Assembly (NCBI GenBank): GCA_016873895.1
Contig: VGVV01000004.1
Location: forward strand, 62,001 to 126,000
Direction: 5' to 3'
Source of the DNA: Ignavibacteria bacterium
GTDB lineage: Bacteria; Bacteroidota; Ignavibacteria; Kapaibacteriales; Kapaibacteriaceae
Length of the DNA: 64,000 nucleotides
Positions 55,683 through 63,559 of the stretch are shown in pieces. A program made the position numbers and the translations under genes. Every line of letters starts with the position of its first letter. The stretch's first letter is position 1. A model generated the notes under the pieces. That model made no database searches. It had not been told where the DNA came from and worked only from the letters and a program-made list of their open reading frames with translations.

Positions 55683-55754
55683 CTGGGGCGGCAGGATTCG
55701 AACCTACGCATGGCGGAACCAAAACCCGCTGCCTTACCGCTTGGCGACGCCCCA
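55683..55754 (-). tRNA. tRNA-Gln(TTG)
   Basis: This is a 72-base gene on the minus strand. The acceptor stem TGGGGCG pairs with CGCCCCA. The D arm is GCCAAGCGGTAAGGC, the anticodon stem-loop GCGGG-TTTTGGT-TCCGC with anticodon TTG, and the T arm carries GGTTCGAATCC. CCA is not encoded. It lies between rpsR and prs. Confidence 0.95.
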
Positions 55755-55804
55755 GTGACTCCTATAGCAACAAGTGCTACAAGAGAACACTTTTCTGAAA
55801 CAAA

Positions 55805-56080
55805 TTAACGTGTGTCTTGAGCAACGAACGGGAGCAGAGCTAGGTGACGTGCATACTTAATTGCACGCGCTAGACGACGTTGCTGAAGAGCGGTTACGCC
55901 CGTGATACGACGAGGTAAAATCTTACCTTGGTCGTTCGTAAAGCGACTCAAAAACTTCGGATCGAGATAATCGATCATACGAGATTTCTTGAGTGGATTT
56001 GTACGCTTCTTAGGCTGGTTTCGCTTTTGACGAAACGGCGAATTGATCGTATTTGGATTTGGTGCTGATGGGATAGCCAC
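55805..56080 (-). CDS. rpsR: Small ribosomal subunit protein bS18
   Basis: This 91-residue basic protein carries the bS18 core: [27 protein letters not shown], then [22 protein letters not shown]. It binds 16S rRNA next to bS6 in the small subunit platform. The N-terminus has a lysine/proline-rich extension. It follows rpmE by 17 bases. rpsF, the usual neighbour, is not nearby. Confidence 0.95.
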   Translation of the reverse strand: MAIPSAPNPNTINSPFRQKRNQPKKRTNPLKKSRMIDYLDPKFLSRFTNDQGKILPRRITGVTALQQRRLARAIKYARHLALLPFVAQDTR

Positions 56081-56097
56081 GAATGTTCTCCTTAACC

Positions 56098-56337
56098 TTA
56101 CTTACCTGATGCCTTAGCATCACGCACAGCTTTCGTTTTTTCCATGCGCTTCTTGAAACGATCTACACGTCCTGCTGTGTCAACCAGCATCTGACGTCCT
56201 GTATAGAATGGATGCGACTTAGAGTCGATTTCCAATACCATACGGTCGCCCTTGTAGCACGAGCGTGTTTTGTATGTACTACCATCGGTCATTACGATAT
56301 CGATGGTCTTGTATGCGGGATGGATGCCCTTTTTCAT
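56098..56337 (-). CDS. rpmE: Large ribosomal subunit protein bL31
   Basis: The 79-residue protein opens [19 protein letters not shown] and continues [41 protein letters not shown], the bL31 pattern. Only one cysteine is present (SCYKG), so the zinc-binding CxxC of classic type A is missing; zinc-independent bL31 is expected. It follows the 57-residue gene by five bases. Confidence 0.94.
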   Translation of the reverse strand: MKKGIHPAYKTIDIVMTDGSTYKTRSCYKGDRMVLEIDSKSHPFYTGRQMLVDTAGRVDRFKKRMEKTKAVRDAKASGK

Positions 56338-56342
56338 GTTTT

Positions 56343-56516
56343 TTACCTTGAGAAGTCCATCTTTTCGATTTGACCGACGTCATCCACCTTGACGAAACGC
56401 TCCATGTACTTGATAGTACCTTTTTCTGAGCGGAACGCCTTGATAACCTTGACGCTGATCTTGGTATCGCCAGCCTTCTTTTTAGTCTTGTCGCCGAACG
56501 TTTGCTGCTTAGCCAT
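56343..56516 (-). CDS. Small basic protein (57 residues), first gene of a ribosomal protein operon
   Basis: This is a short lysine-rich protein: MAKQQTFGDKTKKKAGDTKI, then SVKVIKAFRSEKGTIKYMER, then FVKVDDVGQIEKMDFSR. GAGG lies at good spacing before the ATG. No named family is certain; small basic proteins of this look occur beside ribosomal genes in this phylum. It starts the operon with rpmE and rpsR, so a ribosome-associated role is likely. The ribosome site is inside a hairpin (56522-56538). Confidence 0.75.
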   Translation of the reverse strand: MAKQQTFGDKTKKKAGDTKISVKVIKAFRSEKGTIKYMERFVKVDDVGQIEKMDFSR

Positions 56517-56521
56517 AGGGG

Positions 56522-56538
56522 CCTCAAATACTTTGAGG
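56522..56538 (-). promoter_or_regulatory. Hairpin sequestering the ribosome-binding site of the small-protein/rpmE/rpsR operon
   Basis: Read on the minus strand, CCTCAAA-GTA-TTTGAGG is a perfect 7-bp inverted repeat with a 3-base loop. Its 3' arm contains GAGG, the Shine-Dalgarno sequence of the 57-residue protein, six bases before the ATG. If formed in the mRNA it would hide the ribosome-binding site, as in autoregulated ribosomal protein leaders. Confidence 0.5.
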
Positions 56539-56642
56539 GTGAATTGATCGTGTAAATGTGAATGGCGAAATTACGGACCTCGGGGATATTGTGCAAGTCT
56601 TGGGTGTGAATTCTGGGTTGTAAGAGTGTAGATTTGTTAGCT

Positions 56643-57797
56643 ATGGTGATAATGAAGTTCGGTGGCGCGGTTCTGCATAGGCCGGCTGGTTTTCGTGATA
56701 TGCTCAATATCGTGCTTGGTGAGCAGCGCAGGCCGATTACTGTTGTTGTAAGCGCACTAGGAACAACTACACGCGAACTCGGAGCGGCCGCAGCGCTGGC
56801 GGCGCAGGGCGTCGCCTCAGGATCTCTGCAAATTCTTGAGAACATTCATAGATATCATCTCAGCTGCGCTCAGGAGCTTCTCGGTCCCGCGCATCTTACG
56901 GTAGCCGAGAGCGAATTAGCGCAGCATGTTCAGCAGGCCCGCACATTGCTTCGTAGTGTTGCGATCACACGACATCTATCCCCACGAACATCCGATCGAA
57001 TTCTTGCCATCGGAGAAGATCTTTCGCGTTCATTGGCGTGCACATATCTGGCATCGGCAGGTTTACGCGTACGCCAAGTGGATGCACGCCAGATCATCAT
57101 TACAAACGATCAGTATGGCGCTGCAGAGCCCCTTATCGAAAAGACGAAGATCTGTACTTCGAACCTTGTGCAGGCACTTGGGACCGACAATCAGGAGATT
57201 GTCGTTACACAGGGCTTCGTTGGATCAACAGAATCAGGAGAAACAACAACGCTTGGCAAGGAGTCTTCCAACCTAACAGCCACACTGTTAGGGGCATCAC
57301 TGGGCGCAGAGGAAGTTGTTATCTGGACCGATGTACAGGGTGTTCGGACAATTGATCCAACGTATGCGGCAGACTCCATTGTTCGCAGCCATATGTCCTA
57401 CAAGCAAGCTCGCATGGCAGCCGCGGCTGGACTGAAACTGATCTACCCAACCATGATTGCTCCAGCAGAAGAAGCAGCAATTCCGATTCGTATTGCCTCT
57501 GCGCACGCTCCTTCATCAGACTCTACACGTATTGATGGCACTGATAGCATTGGCGCGCCAATCATTATTGCCAAGGAAGAGCATGATCGGGCGATCGTCA
57601 CTGTGATGTTCGCATCAATGCATGCTTGTCTTGATGCAACCACGTCACTGGTTGCCCAGATCCATGAATCTGAGCTGTTATCCGTCAGTGCACAGAGTAA
57701 CGAGCAGACGTTCAGCATGACGGTTTCTCTGGATGCTATGCCTGTTGTGTTACCTTTTCTCCACGAACATTTGTGCACTGCGCACTACCGCTCATGA
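56643..57797 (+). CDS. lysC: Aspartate kinase, divergent form
   Basis: The protein has about 384 residues. The amino-acid kinase fold is shown by VIMKFGGAVL, VVVSALGTTTRELG, VVTQGFVGSTESGETTTLG, and WTDVQGVRTIDPTYAADS...SYKQARMAAAAGLKLIYPTM. It should phosphorylate aspartate at the head of the lysine, methionine and threonine pathway. The usual GRGGSD (or GREGSD) reads GKESSN here, with Asp replaced by Asn. The C-terminal ACT region is short and degenerate. The start codon is chosen at ATG 56643; it is divergent from the ribosomal operon. Confidence 0.85.
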   Translation: MVIMKFGGAVLHRPAGFRDMLNIVLGEQRRPITVVVSALGTTTRELGAAAALAAQGVASGSLQILENIHRYHLSCAQELLGPAHLTVAESELAQHVQQARTLLRSVAITRHLSPRTSDRILAIGEDLSRSLACTYLASAGLRVRQVDARQIIITNDQYGAAEPLIEKTKICTSNLVQALGTDNQEIVVTQGFVGSTESGETTTLGKESSNLTATLLGASLGAEEVVIWTDVQGVRTIDPTYAADSIVRSHMSYKQARMAAAAGLKLIYPTMIAPAEEAAIPIRIASAHAPSSDSTRIDGTDSIGAPIIIAKEEHDRAIVTVMFASMHACLDATTSLVAQIHESELLSVSAQSNEQTFSMTVSLDAMPVVLPFLHEHLCTAHYRS

Positions 57798-58045
57798 GCA
57801 TTCAACACGATAAAGTCGCACTCGAAGAGTTTCAGCCAGGACAGCAGTACAAGGTTGCGCTGCGCGGACAAGACCTCTACCTAGCCGAAGTGGTTAAGTT
57901 TCACGGTGGTTGTTGGGCAACGGTGAAAGTTCTCGACGCGCCCAACCCTGAGACCGCCAAGTATTACACGCCTGGATCAACTTTCGACATTAAGGTAGCA
58001 GAGTACCAGATCACTCCTGTCCAGCAGACTCAATCTCTTTCTTGA
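57794..58045 (+). CDS. Small hypothetical protein coupled to lysC
   Basis: The protein has 83 residues and no recognised family. Sequence such as EEFQPGQQYKVALRGQDLYLAEVVKFHGGCWATVKVLD looks like a small beta-barrel. The ATG overlaps the lysC stop by four bases. The 3' end overlaps, in antisense, the last 35 bases of the converging secreted-protein gene. Confidence 0.7.
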   Translation: MSIQHDKVALEEFQPGQQYKVALRGQDLYLAEVVKFHGGCWATVKVLDAPNPETAKYYTPGSTFDIKVAEYQITPVQQTQSLS

Positions 58046-58547
58046 TGTTCGCTAGTAGTCTAGCCATCATCTCGCGCTCGAGAATTCCATTCGAATTCCA
58101 AAAGTGGGTTTCTTGTGTAATAAACTCCTCGAAACCAGAACATTGGGCGCGAAGCGTAATCTTTGTTGTGTGATCTTCTTCCTCTTTAAGGCTGAACTTG
58201 TATTGGATACGGAAGGTTGACCAAATACCGCCTCTGATCCGAGGTATTTCGGAATATCGTTTGATAACATCCTTTGTGCTGTCTGCTCCCTGAGCAAGAA
58301 CACAGAACTCAGAGAAGTACTGCCCCTTGTACAGTCCAGCATCGTCCATTGGCTCGATGATCTTCTCAACCTGAGTTTTCGGACACGATACGTCTTCCAT
58401 CGAACGTTTGATAGACCGCCAAACTTTCCCAAAGGTGGTGGGAACCGTGTCAACCAGTGTAACCGGTTCTTGTATCTCTTCTTGCGCGGAGGCGCCATAC
58501 ACATTGACGCAGGCTACTGCCACGATAACAGCAAGTATGTGATTCAT
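58011..58547 (-). CDS. Secreted protein, possibly BamC/START-like
   Basis: The protein has 178 residues with a signal peptide (MNHILAVIVAVACVNVYGASAQ). The mature part (TTFGKVWRSIKRSMEDV, then a beta-rich stretch and NGILEREMMARLLANIKKEI) resembles small helix-grip domains of outer-membrane-associated proteins; I do not recognise a named family. Three cysteines may form disulphides. The start is set at the ATG at 58547, which leaves 28 bases after smc. Confidence 0.7.
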   Translation of the reverse strand: MNHILAVIVAVACVNVYGASAQEEIQEPVTLVDTVPTTFGKVWRSIKRSMEDVSCPKTQVEKIIEPMDDAGLYKGQYFSEFCVLAQGADSTKDVIKRYSEIPRIRGGIWSTFRIQYKFSLKEEEDHTTKITLRAQCSGFEEFITQETHFWNSNGILEREMMARLLANIKKEIESAGQE

Positions 58548-58575
58548 GCGAACACCTTCGTAGTCAGTCAAACAA

Positions 58576-61500
58576 TTATGCAGCAGCGCCAGAGAGCTGC
58601 ACTGATACAACTTTTGAAACAGCTGGCTCTTCCATCGTTACACCATATAACGTATCAGCTGATTCCATCGTCTTTTTATTGTGTGTGATCATCAGGAACT
58701 GCGTGTTCTCTGCAAACTTCCTGATGATCTTGAGATACCTATCGATGTTGGCATCATCAAGAGGTGCATCTACTTCGTCCAGAATACAGAACGGACTTGG
58801 CTTAACCATGTAGATCGCAAAAAGTAATGCGATTGCTGTGAGCGTCTTCTCACCACCTGAAAGCATTTCAATGCTGTGCGGACGTTTGCCACGGGGCTTG
58901 GCAGTAATGTCTATTGTGCATTCGAGTGGGTCCGCATCCTCAGACTCGATCACTTGCAGATCTGCCTCGTCGTCCTCACTGAATAACATCTTAAACAACT
59001 CCGTGAAGTTTTCACGAATAGCATTAAACGTAGCTGTAAACTTCTCACGAGCTGTTTGATTGATTTCAGCAATGGTCTCATTGAGCGTACGTTCGCTTTC
59101 AGTGAGATCTGCGAGCTGCTGATTCAGGAACAGCAATCGTTCATTCTCGCGCTCGTGTTCTTCGAGAGCAAGGAAGTTTACATTGCCCATTGAAGTAAGC
59201 CGACGACGCAACTCCTGCACATCGCTTCGCAGTTGCTCTGGTGCAATCTCCGATTCTGGAGTTTGTGGATTCTCCTCAGGCACGATGTCGAGCTCTTCTG
59301 TGGCTCTGCGAACCATCGACTCAAGACGCAACTTTACTCCGTTGAGTTTTACGTCTGCCTCATACTGCTCAGACATAACGCCATCGAGTAACTTGCGATC
59401 CTTGCGTAACTGTTCACTGCTCTCTTGTAAGGATGCTGCATGCCCCCTTACCTGAAGCTCCAGACTTTCTCGTTGAGATTTTGCCTCGGCAAGCCTTGCA
59501 ACTATCGTTGCCGCTTGCTGATCATCTTGCACCCTCTGAGCTTCGAGTTGTTCGAGTTGTGCGATTAAATCCAGGCGTTCCTGAGCGCGCTGCTCACGAC
59601 GCTGATCAATCGTTAGGCTTTGATTCGTGAGACGCTGTTCGTCTGATCCTACAGTTTGTTGCTCGCCTTGAAGGCGTACTATGCGGATTTCTATCGAGCG
59701 CAACTCGGCAAGGCGCTCAGCATTTGTTGCTTCAGCGCTCTGCAATACCACTTCTGCGTCGAAGAGTTCACGCTCATGGGCCGCTACAATGCTCGAAGAC
59801 TCTGCAATCTGCGACTCGACTGCTGCAAGATCCGCACCATGAGATTGCGTTTCCTCTGCGATACGCTGAAGTTCATCATGCAGCGACTGTTGCTGCGATA
59901 GAATGTCTTCTACGCGGCCACGAAGCGCATCGATGCGCTGTTGGCGATCATTACGAATCAAAGCTACCTTACGTACTTCGTCGCCAAGCCTGCGTAAGTC
60001 TATACCAGCAAGTTCTTGTCGCACGTTCCGTAGCTTGGCATCAGACTCAGCAATTGTTGATTCCAGCTTATAGATAGACTTATTGAGCTGATCAATTCGC
60101 TCACGGCGACCAACTCGCACGCCTTCTGTCTTCGAAACAGAGCCCCCTCGAACTGCACCAGATGAATGAACAATCTCGCCAGACAACGTAACTGCAGACA
60201 ACACACCAGCCGCGCCTACAGCGTTCCATGCATCATTTAAGCTCTCAACAATGACTGTTGCACCAAGAATACTGCGCAAGGCATTGCGAAGCTGGTCATC
60301 GGTTTTTACAACCTCGGATGCCCAACCGATGATGCCACTTGGGAGTGATGCCGAATTCGGGGTCTCGGTCGATGGTATCGTATCGCGGCAAAGAAACGTA
60401 GCCTTGCCCACATTGTTCTTCGAAAGTGCAGATATCGCCTGCTGAGCCTCAGCACGATTAGCAACCACAAAGTAACGTCCAGCGTCACCTAGGGCAGCCT
60501 CGATGGCTACGCGATATTCTTCTTGTGTGTTGATGACTTCGGCCAGAGTAATGCGTTCACCACTTGGCTTCCATTCTGTAGTATTCAACAAAAACTTGCT
60601 GCTTTCGGTTGTATCAACAAGTCCAGCGAGAAACTCTAACGATGCCTTGCTATGAGCCAACGCCGAGCGGAAGTCTTCCAATTCGGATTGAATCAGATCA
60701 CGTTGCGATTCGAGCTCTCGTTGCCGCTGTTCGGTAGCATGAAGTCTCTGTTCTGCATCTGTAAGCTGCTGCTCGATGCTTGGTAGATCTGCACCTTCCC
60801 GCGTGATTTGCTCTTCTACCTGACGCATTCTGTCCTGCGCCTGTTGTTGTTGTTGCTCAACGTCGCGTTTACGTCTGTTGAGTGAGTCAACTTGTACACG
60901 TGATCGGTCAGCTAGATTTGAACGCTCATTCAATTGCTGTCGAGCAACCGTTAGCGAATCACGCATGGTAGCCATAGCACTGCGTACTTCATCAACTGCC
61001 TTTTGGGCCTCGTCTACTTTCGTTCGTTGCTCTGCGAGCTCTTGATTAGCTGTTGTATGTTCTTGCTGCAGAACAACCATCCGATCACGAACGCCTTTTA
61101 ACTCTTCTGATGTTGAAGACTGTTGATTTTCGGATTCATCGTGTTCACGATCAATACGGTCAAGTGCCCTTTGCGTAGATGATTTTCGCTCGGCAACAAG
61201 CGACAATGCCTGCTGAATCTCTGCAAGTGCGGTGCGGACATCCGTTTCAAATGCCATGGCCGCGCGTAGATCTGCATCTGCTTGCTGATGTTGTTGCTCT
61301 GTTTCAGCGACTGCCTTTTCATGATCCGCAATTGCATGTTCTGACTGTTCACGTCGTTCACGTATCGCTTGCACGTGACCCTGCAACTGCAGAAGCAAGG
61401 CATATTCCTCTGCATACTCAAACGCAAACAGCAGTCGATCAAGCTCGCGCAACCGCGTTGACAACTCCTGGTGCTGCCGAGCCTTTTCAGCCTGACGCGC

Positions 61501-62115
61501 GAGTGAGTTCACAGTCTTTTGCACTTCGCGAACAATGTCTTGTACTCGTGCAATATCTCGTTGGGCCGCGTCAAGTTTGCGCTGTGCTTCCTTGCGGCGC
61601 GCCTTGTACTTGGTAACGCCAGCAGCTTCTTCAAAGAGATGCCTGCGCTCATCTGCCTTGTCGGAGAGGATAGTCTCGATCATCTTCAATTCGATCACGG
61701 AGTAGGCATCCGACCCCATACCCGTGTCCATGAACAGATCGATAATGTCGCGCAATCGACACTGAGTTTTGTTCAGAAGGTATTGCGATTCTCCGTTACG
61801 AAAGAGTCTGCGCGTTATAACAACCTGCGAATACTCCGTAGGAAGAATGGCCTTGTTGTTCTCAATTGTAAGCGACACCTCGGCCATGCCAAGGGGCTTG
61901 CGTGTTCGTGAACCATTGAAAATAACTTGGTCCATCGAGTCGGCACGCAGCATCGATGTCTTCTGCTCGCCAAGCACCCAACGGATGGCATCAACAACGT
62001 TTGTCTTGCCACAACCGTTTGGCCCAACGATAGCCGTTACACCATCAGTAAAATCTAAGTCGGTCTTCAAGCCAAAGCTCTTGAAGCCCACCATTTCAAG
62101 TTTCGAAAGATACAT
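58576..62115 (-). CDS. smc: Chromosome segregation protein SMC
   Basis: The 1179-residue protein has the full condensin layout: Walker A GPNGCGKTNVVDAIRWVLGEQ at 32-52, two long coiled coils rich in Q, E and R, a hinge around 510-660 (GDAGRYFVV, VRGGSVSKTEGVRVG), and the C-terminal head with LSGGEKTLTAIALLFAIY and LDEVDAPLDD. It organises and segregates chromosomes with ScpA and ScpB, which are not in the window. There is no Shine-Dalgarno before the ATG. Two DnaA boxes lie just upstream. Confidence 0.97.
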   Translation of the reverse strand: MYLSKLEMVGFKSFGLKTDLDFTDGVTAIVGPNGCGKTNVVDAIRWVLGEQKTSMLRADSMDQVIFNGSRTRKPLGMAEVSLTIENNKAILPTEYSQVVITRRLFRNGESQYLLNKTQCRLRDIIDLFMDTGMGSDAYSVIELKMIETILSDKADERRHLFEEAAGVTKYKARRKEAQRKLDAAQRDIARVQDIVREVQKTVNSLARQAEKARQHQELSTRLRELDRLLFAFEYAEEYALLLQLQGHVQAIRERREQSEHAIADHEKAVAETEQQHQQADADLRAAMAFETDVRTALAEIQQALSLVAERKSSTQRALDRIDREHDESENQQSSTSEELKGVRDRMVVLQQEHTTANQELAEQRTKVDEAQKAVDEVRSAMATMRDSLTVARQQLNERSNLADRSRVQVDSLNRRKRDVEQQQQQAQDRMRQVEEQITREGADLPSIEQQLTDAEQRLHATEQRQRELESQRDLIQSELEDFRSALAHSKASLEFLAGLVDTTESSKFLLNTTEWKPSGERITLAEVINTQEEYRVAIEAALGDAGRYFVVANRAEAQQAISALSKNNVGKATFLCRDTIPSTETPNSASLPSGIIGWASEVVKTDDQLRNALRSILGATVIVESLNDAWNAVGAAGVLSAVTLSGEIVHSSGAVRGGSVSKTEGVRVGRRERIDQLNKSIYKLESTIAESDAKLRNVRQELAGIDLRRLGDEVRKVALIRNDRQQRIDALRGRVEDILSQQQSLHDELQRIAEETQSHGADLAAVESQIAESSSIVAAHERELFDAEVVLQSAEATNAERLAELRSIEIRIVRLQGEQQTVGSDEQRLTNQSLTIDQRREQRAQERLDLIAQLEQLEAQRVQDDQQAATIVARLAEAKSQRESLELQVRGHAASLQESSEQLRKDRKLLDGVMSEQYEADVKLNGVKLRLESMVRRATEELDIVPEENPQTPESEIAPEQLRSDVQELRRRLTSMGNVNFLALEEHERENERLLFLNQQLADLTESERTLNETIAEINQTAREKFTATFNAIRENFTELFKMLFSEDDEADLQVIESEDADPLECTIDITAKPRGKRPHSIEMLSGGEKTLTAIALLFAIYMVKPSPFCILDEVDAPLDDANIDRYLKIIRKFAENTQFLMITHNKKTMESADTLYGVTMEEPAVSKVVSVQLSGAAA

Positions 62116-62139
62116 TGGGTCAATTTGCGACGCGGAGCG

Positions 62140-62166
62140 TTATCCACATCAACCTAATTATCCACA
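62140..62166. promoter_or_regulatory. Two perfect DnaA boxes in the mreD-smc gap
   Basis: TTATCCACA occurs at 62140-62148 and again at 62158-62166, same orientation, start to start 18 bases apart. Both match the canonical DnaA box. They fill half of the 53-base space between the mreD stop and the smc start. DnaA could act as regulator of smc here. Confidence 0.55.
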
Positions 62167-62168
62167 AT

Positions 62169-62699
62169 CTAATCTCGCCGTCGGTTGATATAGAGCATCA
62201 AAAACAGCGAGGTCACTGTAGTGTATAGTGTTGCGGCAAGTCCATACTGCAGAAAGAAGATCCAAAAAGAAACCTGCATCGGACGGATAAAGAAGAAATT
62301 GTAGACAAGGTTGTGTACAAAACCACAGAGGGCTATAACCAACAAAAAGTTGAAACTGCCAACAAACTGCACTCCATGATTCTCATGATAAAAATAACCG
62401 GCAACGAACCCAGCAAGTGTTTTTGCGAGGGCGTTGGTACCGATTACATCCGTGGAGACTGCATCGAATAGCAACCCACAGAGAAACCCGGCGATCATAC
62501 CTGTGAACTGGCCTTCATAAATGGCAATGAACACCGTAAAAATGAGCAGTAGATCTGGCGTAACAGAACTTACCTGCATGAATCGCAGAAACACAACGTG
62601 AACGACACTCAGCAGCAGAGCGATTACGCCATATCCGATATACCGCAACACAGGATTTGTTACGTATTCCGAGCGGCGGATGCCAACGTTGTGTGCCAT
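62169..62699 (-). CDS. mreD: Rod shape-determining protein MreD
   Basis: This 176-residue membrane protein has five or six hydrophobic helices, matching MreD (TPDLLLIFTVFIAIYEGQFTGMIAGFLCGLLFDAVS is typical). With MreB and MreC it positions cell-wall synthesis for elongation. It lies eight bases after mreC and 53 before smc. Confidence 0.9.
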   Translation of the reverse strand: MAHNVGIRRSEYVTNPVLRYIGYGVIALLLSVVHVVFLRFMQVSSVTPDLLLIFTVFIAIYEGQFTGMIAGFLCGLLFDAVSTDVIGTNALAKTLAGFVAGYFYHENHGVQFVGSFNFLLVIALCGFVHNLVYNFFFIRPMQVSFWIFFLQYGLAATLYTTVTSLFLMLYINRRRD

Positions 62700-62707
62700 G
62701 TGTTCCG

Positions 62708-63559
62708 TTACTGAGAAATCTTGGTTTTTGAGGTTTCTTCAATCTTTCGCTCAAGCTGGATTCGCTCAGGGTTAGGCCGTGCATTTACCACAAAGATCTG
62801 CTCCAGCGTAGAGAAGTTCACAGACGGCTGAACGACAACTCGATGGAACAGTGAGTTGGCTTCGTTCTCGACTACCGTTACGGTTCCAATGACAATGTTG
62901 GCTGGATACTTCGAACTGTACGACGAAGTAACAATCACATCATTCTGCTTAACGTCGAGAGACCGAGGGATATTCTTCAGAACAAGGATGTTCTCTCCCT
63001 CCCACTGTATCACACCATCTACGCGTGTTCGCAGGACCTTTGCGCTTACACGTGTATCCCGGTTGATAAGCAATTCAAGCACTGCATAATGATCAGACGC
63101 GCCGACAACGATGCCCACAAGACCTGCATCATTGATACAGCTCATTCCTTCAGTAATGCCGTCTACTTTGCCTTTGTTAATGGTTGCGTAGTTACGCTGC
63201 TCCGTCGTTGTCTTGCCCACAATGTCTGCAGCGATCAAACCGAAGTCTGTATACTCTGGTAACTTTAGCATACCTCGCAGCCGTTCATTTTCTACGATAG
63301 ACTGTCGTGATCGTGCTACCTCTACAGCCAATTGCAAGTTGAGTTCACGAAGCGCGGTATTCTCACTTTTGAGAGCAACAGGGTTAGGAATCCAAGAGAA
63401 GGCAGATTGGATCCAACCAATGGAGCCAACAATAACAGCGCGAAAGCCACCGAGATCTGACAGACGACCGATACTCATGAGCGAAAACGACATCACCACA
63501 AGCGTGCTCAGCGTGATGTAATTCCTGTAACGGACGACAAATTCTATCAGTCCGCGCAT
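62708..63559 (-). CDS. mreC: Rod shape-determining protein MreC
   Basis: The 283-residue protein has an N-terminal membrane helix (TLVVMSFSLMSIG), a coiled coil (SENTALRELNLQLAVEVARSRQ), and the periplasmic beta domain with VDGITEGMSCINDAGLVGIV and DNTVI-type sheet segments. It scaffolds the elongasome in the periplasm. Its ATG shares one base with the mreB stop (TAATG), so translation is coupled. Confidence 0.93.
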   Translation of the reverse strand: MRGLIEFVVRYRNYITLSTLVVMSFSLMSIGRLSDLGGFRAVIVGSIGWIQSAFSWIPNPVALKSENTALRELNLQLAVEVARSRQSIVENERLRGMLKLPEYTDFGLIAADIVGKTTTEQRNYATINKGKVDGITEGMSCINDAGLVGIVVGASDHYAVLELLINRDTRVSAKVLRTRVDGVIQWEGENILVLKNIPRSLDVKQNDVIVTSSYSSKYPANIVIGTVTVVENEANSLFHRVVVQPSVNFSTLEQIFVVNARPNPERIQLERKIEETSKTKISQ

